Below are positions 1 to 7,543 of a DNA stretch of 37,288 nt, piece by piece; the stretch's first letter is position 1; each line of letters opens with the position of its first letter. The stretch is from an uncultured Gammaproteobacteria bacterium. Its GTDB lineage: Bacteria > Pseudomonadota > Gammaproteobacteria > Steroidobacterales > Woeseiaceae. A program made the translations under genes and the position numbers. The notes under the pieces were generated by a model. The model ran no database searches. It was not told the origin of the DNA and saw only the letters and a list, made by a program, of their open reading frames with translations. The stretch covers positions 1 to 37,288 of the forward strand of contig CALBPI010000099.1 in the NCBI GenBank assembly GCA_937899415.1, read 5' to 3'.

Positions 1-392
1 GTAATCGCCGGCTGGATCATCGTCTCGCCGCTGTGCACGGACTCGATCGCCCGGATCAAATCGTCGAGCGACACGTCCTTGAGCAAGTAACCCCGCGCAC
101 CGGCACGGATGCTCTCGAGCACCTGCTCATGATCATCAAACGTGGTGAGCACGATCACGGGCACCTCGTGCCCCGCATCGCGCAGCGACCGGATGGCGTC
201 GGCACCGTTCATGCGTGGCATGCGCATGTCCATGAGGATGACATCGGGCGAGGCGCGCTCGACGAGCGCAACCGCCTCGGCACCATCGTCGGCTTCGGCC
301 ACAACAGCGACGCGATCGGAAAGCTCGAGCAAGCCGCGGATACCCTGGCGAACGAGGTTCTGGTCGTCGATCAGGGCGACGGATATGGGCAA
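1..392 (-). CDS. NarL/FixJ-type response regulator, receiver domain (partial, C-terminus off left edge)
   Basis: Only the first ~130 residues are in the window and they form a complete receiver domain. The acidic pair is D9-D10, the phosphoacceptor is D55 in ILMDMRMP, the switch Thr is in VLTTFDD and the conserved Lys is in YLLKD. The LuxR-type DNA-binding domain expected for this family would lie beyond position 1. The start chosen is a TTG at 392-390, two bases after the TAG of the upstream kinase gene, so the two genes are translationally linked. The neighbour is a DesK/NarX-type histidine kinase, and the two make a cognate pair. The signal sensed is unknown. A possible target is the divergent promoter region at 1538-1658. 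Confidence 0.9.
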   Translation of the reverse strand, partial: MPISVALIDDQNLVRQGIRGLLELSDRVAVVAEADDGAEAVALVERASPDVILMDMRMPRMNGADAIRSLRDAGHEVPVIVLTTFDDHEQVLESIRAGARGYLLKDVSLDDLIRAIESVHSGETMIQPAI

Positions 393-394
393 GG

Positions 395-1537
395 CTAGTG
401 TCCCGGCAGCGGAATCTCGACGTTCAAGCTTAACGCGTTGCCGATGCGTTCGCGCGTCAGCGAGCCGCCCACACGCTCGAGGCGTTCGCGCATACCCACG
501 AAGCCATTGCCCTCATCAATGTTCGCAGGTGCCTGGCCGTCATCGCGGACGCTGACACGAACCGCCTCGCCCTCACGCCAGACACGGACCCAGCTTTTCG
601 CGGCGCCCGAATGGCGCAGCGTGTTCGTAATCGCTTCCTGCACACAACGAATGATCGTATCGGCCACGTCGACGTCGTCGATCTCGACGTCCTCATCGAT
701 CTCGAGATTGACATCGAGCCGCGGGACCTCGTCGACCATGAGCTGCAGAGCGCGTCGGAAATCAAGTGCACTCTGTTCGCGCAGCGTACTCACGGCCTCA
801 CGCACATCAGACAACAGCAAACGCGCCAACGCACGACTTTGCGCCACGCGCTCTTGTGCCTCGCCTTCCGTCTGACGCTCGGCGATCTGCAGATTGATAG
901 AAAGCGCCGTCAAATGGTGGCCGACAAGGTCATGCAGGTCGCGCGCTATTCGCGTGCGTTCACTCTGGCGTGAGGCCTCGGAAAGTAGATGCTGCGTCGC
1001 TACGAGCTCTCGGTACAGGTCCTGCGTTTTGTCGCGCGCTTCTTCGGCGGCCGTCGCCGTGCGAGACATCAGCAGCGCAAACATATGGAACGTGCCGAAC
1101 AGTGCGACGGGCAGTATTGGATCAGGGTCGTACCAGTGCAGGCTGTAAATCATGTACCAGATGGTCATCACCACCACGAGCAGGCCAAAGCACACGCGTT
1201 GCGAGTAGAACCCGGTCGCCATGGCAATCCAGATAATCGTGAAGATCTGCAGCCATTCGAAGGGCAGCAACAGGCCCATGGCGAACGCCGACAGCCCCTG
1301 CACCATGTGGGCAATCCATTGAACGCGCCGGCTGAAGCGGTCCGCATCGACGCTGAGCATGCCGACGAGGTTGAGCACCACAAGGACCAGAAAGGGCTCA
1401 AGCGTCCCGCTAAACACGCCGCGCCCGCCACTCTCGATCAAGGCCTTGAGCGTGATCGCAGCCACGACGAACCAGGTGAGCACACCGGCCGAGAACTGCA
1501 GGTTCCTGGTTATGCGGTTTTCCTTCATGGCACACAT
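395..1537 (-). CDS. DesK/NarX-type sensor histidine kinase
   Basis: A 380-residue membrane sensor kinase that should phosphorylate the adjacent receiver protein. Residues ~12-155 hold about five hydrophobic helices with no obvious extracytoplasmic domain. A coiled linker (~160-195) leads to the HisKA_3 dimerisation box, with phospho-His202 in ARDLHDLVGHHL. The C-terminal HATPase domain has the N box (QEAITNTLRHS), a DDG motif and a glycine-rich GNGFVGMRERL segment. This architecture resembles DesK/LiaS-type kinases that sense membrane state. The ATG at 1537 is used here; a second ATG three codons in is equally possible. It is co-transcribed with the response regulator and diverges from the genes at 1659-3397. 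Confidence 0.92.
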   Translation of the reverse strand: MCAMKENRITRNLQFSAGVLTWFVVAAITLKALIESGGRGVFSGTLEPFLVLVVLNLVGMLSVDADRFSRRVQWIAHMVQGLSAFAMGLLLPFEWLQIFTIIWIAMATGFYSQRVCFGLLVVVMTIWYMIYSLHWYDPDPILPVALFGTFHMFALLMSRTATAAEEARDKTQDLYRELVATQHLLSEASRQSERTRIARDLHDLVGHHLTALSINLQIAERQTEGEAQERVAQSRALARLLLSDVREAVSTLREQSALDFRRALQLMVDEVPRLDVNLEIDEDVEIDDVDVADTIIRCVQEAITNTLRHSGAAKSWVRVWREGEAVRVSVRDDGQAPANIDEGNGFVGMRERLERVGGSLTRERIGNALSLNVEIPLPGH

Positions 1538-1573
1538 TCTGCGCGCAGCGCCGGATTCTCACCATAGGCCAAA

Positions 1574-1593
1574 AGTCATGGTTTCAAGTCATG
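1574..1593. promoter_or_regulatory. Direct repeat AGTCATG x2 in divergent promoter region
   Basis: AGTCATG occurs at 1574-1580 and again at 1587-1593, 13 bases apart. The second copy is part of the palindrome GTCATGAC. It lies in the 121-base gap between the sensor kinase and the divergent membrane-protein operon, so it is a plausible operator for the adjacent response regulator. This is inference from position only; no -10/-35 pair is convincing here. Confidence 0.3.
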
Positions 1594-1658
1594 ACCCCCG
1601 GCACGTTCGCAGGACCCGACGAGCCACTAATCTGGTGCCGTCACTTGGAGGACCTGTC

Positions 1659-2396
1659 ATGCACACCTTTCACGCCGCACTGCTCGCTGCCCACATCGCC
1701 GTTGGCACCGTCGCGATCTTTGTATTCTGGCTGCCAATCTTCACGCGCAAGGGCAGCCCGATTCACGTCAAAGCAGGCCGGATCTACGCTTGGACGATGT
1801 ATGCCGTCTCGGCCACCGCCATCGTGATGTCGACTGCCGTGTTGCTGGATCCCGTTGGTGTGCGCTTCCCGGATCGTAACCTTGAAATGAGCCGCGCTTT
1901 TGCCGTGGCTGAGGGCAACCGGATGTTCGCGCTGTTCCTTCTGATGCTCGGCATCCTCGTGCTCAGCGCCCTGCGCCACGGCCTGCTCGCGCTCCGCGAG
2001 CGACGCGGCGAGCGCGTACTGAACCGCCCGGGCCATCGCGCCCTGCTTATCTCGCTGGGCGTCCTGGGTGTCGCGGTTGGCGTCGTCGGTTTCCAGAATG
2101 AAGAGATTCTGCTCATGGTCTTCGCTGCACTTTCGATCTCGGGCAGCATCGGCATGCTGCGTGAAAGCTGGCAACGGAAGCTCACGCCACGTGAGGCACT
2201 CATTGCCCACTTCAATGGTCTCATCGGTACCGGCATCGGTGCCTACACCGCCCTGTTCGCCTTCGGCGGCCGCGAGTTCCTCTCGTCGCTCTTGAGCGGC
2301 CAGTGGCAAGTCATCCCCTGGATCACGCCGGCCATCGTCGGCACCATCATCGTCGCGCGCATGAAGCGCCAGTACCCCGAAAGGAGCCCCGCATGA
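1659..2396 (+). CDS. DUF2306-like multi-pass membrane protein
   Basis: A 245-residue integral membrane protein with about six or seven hydrophobic helices. The N-terminal helix carries a His (AALLAAHIAVGTVAIF), followed by a loop with HVKAGRIYAW; this pattern resembles the uncharacterised DUF2306 family. No enzymatic motif is visible. The ATG at 1659 follows a good ribosome binding site (GGAGG at 1647-1651); longer upstream extensions would run through the intergenic region. The stop overlaps the next start (ATGA at 2393-2396), so it is translationally coupled to the TPR protein. The function is unknown; the pairing with a divergent membrane-sensing kinase suggests an envelope role. Confidence 0.75.
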   Translation: MHTFHAALLAAHIAVGTVAIFVFWLPIFTRKGSPIHVKAGRIYAWTMYAVSATAIVMSTAVLLDPVGVRFPDRNLEMSRAFAVAEGNRMFALFLLMLGILVLSALRHGLLALRERRGERVLNRPGHRALLISLGVLGVAVGVVGFQNEEILLMVFAALSISGSIGMLRESWQRKLTPREALIAHFNGLIGTGIGAYTALFAFGGREFLSSLLSGQWQVIPWITPAIVGTIIVARMKRQYPERSPA

Positions 2397-3397
2397 ACAC
2401 AGAATCCCTCGACCGCATCATGCGCAACGTCACCGTTGGATTTGTTTTGTTGCTTGCCGGTGGCCTTATCCACGCCAGCCCGGGCACCGACGCCTTCGAG
2501 GCGGGCGACTATGAACAAGCCGAGACGCTGCTCACAGCTGAGCTCAAGCGTGCAGACAATCCGCAGAAGACGCTGCTGCTGGGGCGCGTCGCTTTCGAGA
2601 CTGGGCGCTTTGACGAGGCCTTCGATCGATTCCAGGTTGCCGTGAAGGCAATGCCCGATGACGCCGAGGCGCAATACTGGTACGGCTCGGCTGCCGGCAC
2701 GCTGGCGGGTAACGTCAGCATGTTCCGCGCCGCCGGTTACGCCAAGAAATCGCGGCGCGCATTGCAACGTGCGCTCGAACTCGACCCGAAGCACATTGGT
2801 GCGCACCAGGCTATGGTGCAGTACCTGTTGCAGGCACCCGGTTTCATGGGCGGCGACAAGGACGAAGCGCTGGCGCTGGCCAAAAAGCTCAGTGGATTCG
2901 CGCCCGTCGAGGGCCACCTTTTGTTGGCCGCCATCTACCGCCAAACCAACCGCGAGGACGAAGCCCGGGCAACGCTGGCCGAACTGACAAAGCGCCTGCC
3001 CGACGATCCGCGCGGCTGGTTGCAACTGGGATTCGCGCAGCAGGGTGACGAGAACTACGCCGATGCCCATATCGCCTTCGCACGCGCCGCCGAGCTCGGC
3101 GCCGAATCGGGCGATGTCACGAGCGAACTGGGCGCGCTCTACCAGGTGGCGCGGACCGCGGTCTTTAGCGAGTCGCGTGTCGATGACGGCATCGCCGCCA
3201 TGGAGCGCTTCATAGAGACACGCCCCGCAGATGACACGAGCTTGCCCGGTGTCGACTGGGCACATTTCCGGCTCGGTCAACTGTTGACGAAGCGCGGCGA
3301 CACGCAGGCGGCAGATGAGGCCTTTGAGACCGCAATTGCGATCACCGAAGACGACAATCTGCCCACTGCTGTGCGTCGTTTCCGACGCAGCACGTAG
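2393..3397 (+). CDS. Secreted TPR-repeat protein
   Basis: A 334-residue protein with an N-terminal hydrophobic segment (VTVGFVLLLAGGLIHAS) that reads as a signal peptide. Tetratricopeptide-type helical pairs follow, for example FEAGDYEQAETLLTAELKRA, LGRVAFETGRFDEAFDRF and LGFAQQGDENYADAHIAFARA, ending with LGQLLTKRGDTQAADEAFETA. Such proteins usually act as periplasmic scaffolds. The start overlaps the previous stop, with a ribosome binding site AAAGGAG at ~2379. No partner can be named; it probably works with the preceding membrane protein. Confidence 0.85.
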   Translation: MNTESLDRIMRNVTVGFVLLLAGGLIHASPGTDAFEAGDYEQAETLLTAELKRADNPQKTLLLGRVAFETGRFDEAFDRFQVAVKAMPDDAEAQYWYGSAAGTLAGNVSMFRAAGYAKKSRRALQRALELDPKHIGAHQAMVQYLLQAPGFMGGDKDEALALAKKLSGFAPVEGHLLLAAIYRQTNREDEARATLAELTKRLPDDPRGWLQLGFAQQGDENYADAHIAFARAAELGAESGDVTSELGALYQVARTAVFSESRVDDGIAAMERFIETRPADDTSLPGVDWAHFRLGQLLTKRGDTQAADEAFETAIAITEDDNLPTAVRRFRRST

Positions 3398-3443
3398 GCC
3401 CTGAATGGCGTGGTACGCTCTGGCCATCCGGCCGGAGCGAACC

Positions 3444-3902
3444 ATGCAACTAGAGATCAACGGCGAGGCCTTTGAGGTCGACGTCGAACCCGAGATGCCA
3501 CTGCTGTGGGTGCTGCGCGACGAGCTCGGCATTAAGGGTCCCAAGTACGGCTGCGGTATCGGGGCCTGTGGCGCCTGCACCGTGCTGCTCGACGGCAACC
3601 CCGTGCGCTCCTGCAGCCTGCCGGTCTCTGCAGTGCAGGTGCCCGTCACCACAGTCGAGGGTCTCGGCACCCCGGACGCCCCCAGCGACGTGCAGCGAGC
3701 CTGGATCGAGCACCAGGTGGCACAGTGCGGCTACTGCCAGTCGGGGCAGGTCGTCGCCGCCACGGCCCTGCTCGAGCGCATCCCTGAGCCCACAGACGCC
3801 GATATCGACAGCGCGATGTCGGGCAACCTGTGCCGCTGCGCGACCTACCCACGCATTCGCGCAGCCATCAAGACGGCGGCGCAGCGCCGCAAGCTCGGTT
3901 AG
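3444..3902 (+). CDS. iorA-like: Two [2Fe-2S] small subunit of molybdenum hydroxylase (IorA/CoxS type)
   Basis: The 152-residue electron-transfer subunit of a xanthine-oxidase-family enzyme. The N-terminal plant-type ferredoxin cluster is held by Cys37, Cys42, Cys45 ([10 protein letters not shown]) and Cys57. The C-terminal helical cluster is held by Cys95, Cys98 (QCGYCQ), Cys130 and Cys132 (NLCRC). Length and order match isoquinoline 1-oxidoreductase alpha and related small subunits. The ATG at 3444 is preferred over an in-frame ATG at 3405 because GGAG precedes it and it fits the family N-terminus. The large subunit begins two bases after the stop. No FAD subunit (CoxM type) lies nearby, as expected for IorAB-like enzymes, which pass electrons to a membrane cytochrome or other acceptor. 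Confidence 0.93.
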   Translation: MQLEINGEAFEVDVEPEMPLLWVLRDELGIKGPKYGCGIGACGACTVLLDGNPVRSCSLPVSAVQVPVTTVEGLGTPDAPSDVQRAWIEHQVAQCGYCQSGQVVAATALLERIPEPTDADIDSAMSGNLCRCATYPRIRAAIKTAAQRRKLG

Positions 3903-3904
3903 CC

Positions 3905-6148
3905 GTGGGCAAGATCGCGAAGATCACGCGGCGCACGCTGCTTGTCGGTGCCGTTGCCGTCACCGGCGGCTTCGCGGTTGGCTACTGGGCCTACAAACGA
4001 GACCCGGGTAACCCGCTCGCCGATAACCTGCCCGAAGGCAGCGAGACGCTGAACCCCTATCTGCGCATCGACAGCGATGGCATCACGATCATCACGCCCC
4101 GAACGGAGTGTGGTCAGGGCGTACACACGGCGCTGGCTGCGCTCGTGGCCGAAGAACTCGACCTGGCCTGGGACGCGATCCGCGTCGAAGCCGGGCCACC
4201 CTCAGTTGCTTATTACAACGGCAAGGTGCTGGCCGAGGGCCTGCCGTTTGCCGCGATAGACGGTAGCTGGAGTGCCGAGCGGGCGCGTGGCTTTGGCGAC
4301 GTGCTGGGCAAGCTCCTCGGGATGCAAATGACGGGCGGTTCGTCTTCCGTTCCGGACGCCTACGACAAAATGCGCCGTGCAGGCGCCGCAGCGCGCGAGA
4401 TGCTGCTTGCGGCCGCCGCGGAGCGCTCTGGCCAATCGCGGCAGTCACTCACGACCCGCGACGGTCACGTCGTGCTCGCCGACGGTTCGCGACTGGCCTA
4501 CACGGAGCTTGCTCAGGACGCGGCCCGAATCGAGCCACCCAGCGACCCTGAACTCAAAGCTCCGGCCAAGTGGCGTTACCTCGGCAAACCCATGCGGCGC
4601 GTCGACACAGTGGCAAAGGCCACGGGCACGGCCCGCTATGGCATCGACGTGGAACGCGCGGGCATGCGTTACGCCGCCGTCGTCACCAACCCGGCCATCG
4701 GGTCTGCTGGAACGCTGGTCGATGACACCGTGGCTCGGGCACGGCGTGGCGTTCTGGATGTCGTCTCCATTTCGGGTGGCGCGGCCGTCATCGCCGATAA
4801 CACCTGGCGCGCGCTGCAAGCAGCGGGCGCATTACGCTTTGACTGGGCGCCGGCGCAATACCCTGAGAATACCGATGCGATGTTTGCGTCGGTAGCCAAT
4901 GCCTTCGATGGCGATAGCGACAGCCAGTTACGCAATGACGGTGATGTGGAGGACGCATTGGGCGACACACGAGTCGAGGCCGAATACCGTCTGCCCTACC
5001 TCGCACACGCGCCCCTTGAGCCCATGACGGCGACCGTGCACCTGCAGCCCGACCGGCTCGACATCTGGACGGCGTCGCAGGTGCCCATGCAAGTCCGCAA
5101 GTCAGCAGCGGACCTCACAGACCTCGATGAAGACCGCATCCATGTACACACGCTCATGGCGGGCGGCAGCTTTGGGCGACGCCTTGAGGACGACTTTGTC
5201 AGGCAGGCCATTGAAGTCGCAATCGCACAACCTGGCGTGCCCATCAAGATGACCTGGTCGCGCGAACACGACATGACCCACGACTTCTGCCGTCCGCTGT
5301 CTATAGCGCGCGGCCGCGGCGTGGCGGCTGGCAGCGACATCACGGCATTCGATCTGGGTGTGGCCGCACCATCGGTCACACGCTCGCAGGCCGGCCGTGC
5401 CGGCCTGCCCTTTGCCGGGCCCGACGTCATGATTGTCGCGGGCGCCTGGGATCAGCCTTACGCCATCCCCAACTACCGCGTCACGGGCTACCACGTCCCC
5501 GGACTCGCCCCCGTCAGTTCGTGGCGCTCCGTGGGCGCCTCAGTGAACGGCTTCTTCCACGACTGCTTTATGGACGAGCTGCTCGCAGCCGCCGGCATCG
5601 ATGCCGTCGACGGTCGCATCAAGCATCTTAGCGACGCGCCCTCTCGCGCTGTCATCGAAGCCGTGGCCGATATGAGCAGCTGGGGCGGCACCTTGCCTGA
5701 CGGGCACGCGCGCGGCATCGGCTTCTGTCTCTCGTTTGGGGTGCCCTGTGCCACGGTCGTCGAAGTGAGTCAGCAAGGCGAGCGCGTGCGCCTCGAGCAC
5801 GCCTGGGTCGCCGCGGATGTGGGCACGGTGCTGGACCCGGACAACGTCGACGCGCAGCTCTCGGGTGGCACGCTGTTTGGCCTGGGTCACGCGATGTTCG
5901 GTGAGATCACGTTTGCCAACGCCGCGATCACGCAGACCAACTTTCACACCTTCCGGTCGCTGCGCCTCAACGAAGCGCCGCCCGTCACGACGCGTGTGCT
6001 CGAGAATCAATCAGAGATTCGGGGTATCGGCGAACCCGCGGTACCACCCGCAGCGCCTGCGTTGGGCAACGTCATCTTTGCGGCCACAGGCCAGCGGGTT
6101 CGCGAACTGCCGTTTGCGAAGTCCGTGACCTTTTCAACGAGGATCTAG
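3905..6148 (+). CDS. iorB-like: Molybdopterin-binding large subunit of molybdenum hydroxylase (IorB type, Tat-targeted)
   Basis: A 747-residue catalytic subunit of an aldehyde-oxidase/xanthine-dehydrogenase-like enzyme. The N-terminus has a twin-arginine motif (KITRRTLLVGAVAV) before a hydrophobic stretch, so the enzyme is likely exported folded to the periplasm with its small partner. Moco-binding features include GGSFGRRLEDDF and the C-terminal GIGEPAVPP segment, whose Glu (about residue 710) matches the base that activates water. A GTG at 3905 is used because it begins just before the Tat motif and two bases after the previous stop. The substrate (an N-heterocycle or aldehyde) cannot be read from sequence. 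The gene ends against a convergent gene. Confidence 0.9.
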   Translation: MGKIAKITRRTLLVGAVAVTGGFAVGYWAYKRDPGNPLADNLPEGSETLNPYLRIDSDGITIITPRTECGQGVHTALAALVAEELDLAWDAIRVEAGPPSVAYYNGKVLAEGLPFAAIDGSWSAERARGFGDVLGKLLGMQMTGGSSSVPDAYDKMRRAGAAAREMLLAAAAERSGQSRQSLTTRDGHVVLADGSRLAYTELAQDAARIEPPSDPELKAPAKWRYLGKPMRRVDTVAKATGTARYGIDVERAGMRYAAVVTNPAIGSAGTLVDDTVARARRGVLDVVSISGGAAVIADNTWRALQAAGALRFDWAPAQYPENTDAMFASVANAFDGDSDSQLRNDGDVEDALGDTRVEAEYRLPYLAHAPLEPMTATVHLQPDRLDIWTASQVPMQVRKSAADLTDLDEDRIHVHTLMAGGSFGRRLEDDFVRQAIEVAIAQPGVPIKMTWSREHDMTHDFCRPLSIARGRGVAAGSDITAFDLGVAAPSVTRSQAGRAGLPFAGPDVMIVAGAWDQPYAIPNYRVTGYHVPGLAPVSSWRSVGASVNGFFHDCFMDELLAAAGIDAVDGRIKHLSDAPSRAVIEAVADMSSWGGTLPDGHARGIGFCLSFGVPCATVVEVSQQGERVRLEHAWVAADVGTVLDPDNVDAQLSGGTLFGLGHAMFGEITFANAAITQTNFHTFRSLRLNEAPPVTTRVLENQSEIRGIGEPAVPPAAPALGNVIFAATGQRVRELPFAKSVTFSTRI

Positions 6149-6164
6149 CCGGCGCGTTGCCGGC
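6148..6164. terminator. Hairpin between convergent genes
   Basis: GCCGGC-GCGTT-GCCGGC forms a 6-bp stem in the 23-base gap between the hydroxylase and the convergent propeller gene. No T-run follows on either strand, so it is only a candidate bidirectional transcription barrier. Confidence 0.35.
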
Positions 6165-6171
6165 AATCCGC

Positions 6172-7185
6172 TTACTGCAAGTTACCGGGCGGGTCAGACT
6201 GGACGTAGTCTTCGGCGTCGGCATGGCGGTACAGGAACGCGTTACTACCTTCGTGGTTGTACATCATGATCGCGTTGTGCTCGGGCAGCGAGACCGCAAA
6301 GATGCTCTGGCTGATGCCCGGCTTGTTCGTCATGTTGTTAATCTGGCTCCACTGGTTAGCCATGATGTCGAATTCCCACCAGGTGTTGTTCTTGCGGTTC
6401 AGAACGAGGTACTTGCCCGACGCCGGATCGACCACCTGAATTGCGTCACGTGTACCCAGTGAGAACGGTGCATTTTGCATCTGGGTCACGCTGAGGTCGG
6501 CATTGAGGCGGAACGACTTCAGATTGTCGTTGTTGCCCGAGCCAAACCAGACCACGCCGTGCACCGGGTTGTACTCCGCAAAGACGTGGTAGTCCCCCCA
6601 GCCACTGCCCGGGATATCCTCCCAGCCGCTGCCATCACGGTAGATGGCAATCTTGCCGTCACCGGCAACGAACACCAGGCCGTCGGCCTCCGGGAAGTAG
6701 GTCAGTCCATTGGCAACGCTCGGGGCCCAGGGCGTGTTCGGCAGCGTCGACCAGCTGGCGCCATTCCAGACTTTCACAGACTGCTGGTTGTAAAGCGCAA
6801 AGTAGAATTTGTTGTTACCGAATGCGTTGCCGTCGTAGGCATGGCCAGAGCTCGTGTACGGCGTGTCGTTGGACTGCCACGTGTCCGTGTTCTCGTTGTA
6901 GCGCACCATGACGTACGTCGGTGTCGCCGCGCAGCAGCTGCCCGGGCCGCCGACCCAGATCATGCGGTTGTTTGCCGGGTCCCAGACCGCGGTGTTGGCC
7001 CAGTAGAAGTGGGCGTCGCTCAGACCCAGTGAATTCCGTGACGCGTTGGGCGGCATGGGCTCCCAGGTGCCGATCGTGAGGTTGTCGGTGATGTCCGAGA
7101 GCTCAGAGGCTTGCGCCGACGCACCGACGGCCAATGCGGCCGCAGCGGTGATACTGGTGATGAGTCTTCGAGTTGAATGGGTCAT
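6172..7185 (-). CDS. Secreted beta-propeller-like protein of unknown function
   Basis: A 337-residue exported protein. A signal peptide (RRLITSITAAAALAVGASAQA) is followed by recurring blade-like units: a short Asp/Asn turn, then a hydrophobic strand. Examples are DPANNRMIWVGGPG, YNPVHGVVWFGSGNND, DPASGKYLVLNRKNNTWWEFD and LPEHNAIMMYNHEG. This resembles kelch/galactose-oxidase-type propellers. I see no catalytic motif; a CC pair (GSCCAA) is notable. There is no PEP-CTERM or lipobox. It has its own upstream region with CRP-like and inverted-repeat elements. It could be a surface-binding or carbohydrate-binding protein; the function is not assigned. Confidence 0.7.
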   Translation of the reverse strand: MTHSTRRLITSITAAAALAVGASAQASELSDITDNLTIGTWEPMPPNASRNSLGLSDAHFYWANTAVWDPANNRMIWVGGPGSCCAATPTYVMVRYNENTDTWQSNDTPYTSSGHAYDGNAFGNNKFYFALYNQQSVKVWNGASWSTLPNTPWAPSVANGLTYFPEADGLVFVAGDGKIAIYRDGSGWEDIPGSGWGDYHVFAEYNPVHGVVWFGSGNNDNLKSFRLNADLSVTQMQNAPFSLGTRDAIQVVDPASGKYLVLNRKNNTWWEFDIMANQWSQINNMTNKPGISQSIFAVSLPEHNAIMMYNHEGSNAFLYRHADAEDYVQSDPPGNLQ

Positions 7186-7259
7186 AGCTACTACTCGATA
7201 CGCTGTTGTCGCAGGCGCGACGGCGAGAGTTCAATCCCGGGCAACCGGGCGCTTCGTGC

Positions 7260-7346
7260 CTGCAGAGTGTGGTGTTTCGACGCCGTATGGCGCCGGTCCG
7301 AAGCAAGATTCTGAGCCGAGTATATCGACTGGCGCACACTCTGCAG
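7260..7346. repeat. 12-bp inverted repeat and nested hairpin
   Basis: CTGCAGAGTGTG at 7260-7271 is the exact reverse complement of 7335-7346, with 63 bases between. The right arm also lies inside a tighter hairpin, GCGCACACT-CTGC-AGTGTGCGC (7332-7353). The left arm can pair only with the right arm, so two mutually exclusive structures are possible in a leader transcript. Confidence 0.55.
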
Positions 7347-7362
7347 TGTGCGCTCTGTCACA
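7347..7362. promoter_or_regulatory. CRP-like site (one mismatch)
   Basis: TGTGC-N6-TCACA matches the CRP/Vfr consensus TGTGA-N6-TCACA at nine of ten positions. It lies about 165 bases upstream of the propeller gene start. It overlaps the hairpin at 7332-7353, so the match could be partly coincidental. Confidence 0.4.
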
Positions 7363-7410
7363 TTTGACCGCCGCCGGCGTAGCCAACGCAACCAATCTTT
7401 TGACACGCGG

Positions 7411-7438
7411 ATTATACTGGATTTATAGGGGTTTTCTG
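7411..7438 (-). promoter_or_regulatory. Candidate promoter -10 TATAAT plus shared 14-base element
   Basis: On the minus strand TATAAT spans 7416-7411. The element CAGAAAACCCCTAT (7438-7425) sits just upstream, where a -35 would be. The same 14 bases recur at 11518-11531. A start near 7404 would give a leader of about 220 bases for the propeller gene. The -35 match is poor, so an activator would be needed. A competing rightward reading (TTGACA at 7400-7405) also exists. Confidence 0.4.
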
Positions 7439-7543
7439 CAACCGGGTCACTTCAAAAACGCCACATTCTGTCGCATTCCAGCGACATCGACGTCAAGTCT
7501 CGGACATCGCTCGGAAAACCGGCTGCAGAAGCGCCCGACGCTC

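Larger units (their letters stand above)
7186..7543. other. Intergenic region with regulatory structure
   Basis: This 358-base gap, upstream of the minus-strand propeller gene and downstream of the ATP-grasp gene, has no convincing gene. It holds an inverted repeat (7260-7271 with 7335-7346), a 9-bp-stem hairpin (7332-7353), a near-CRP site, a TATAAT box reading leftward and a 14-base element shared with the gap at 11072-11813. Its base composition is more AT-rich than the flanking genes. Confidence 0.6.

Noticed and set aside
2243-3670. Long open frame antisense to the TPR and small hydroxylase subunit genes
   Set aside because: GC-rich DNA gives long antisense frames; the plus strand encodes clear TPR repeats and [2Fe-2S] motifs, and the antisense product has no recognisable family.
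7304-7319. Sigma-54-like sequence upstream of the propeller gene (AGCAA...GAGCC on the plus strand)
   Set aside because: The GG and GC elements are one base out of the strict spacing and the -24 part matches poorly.
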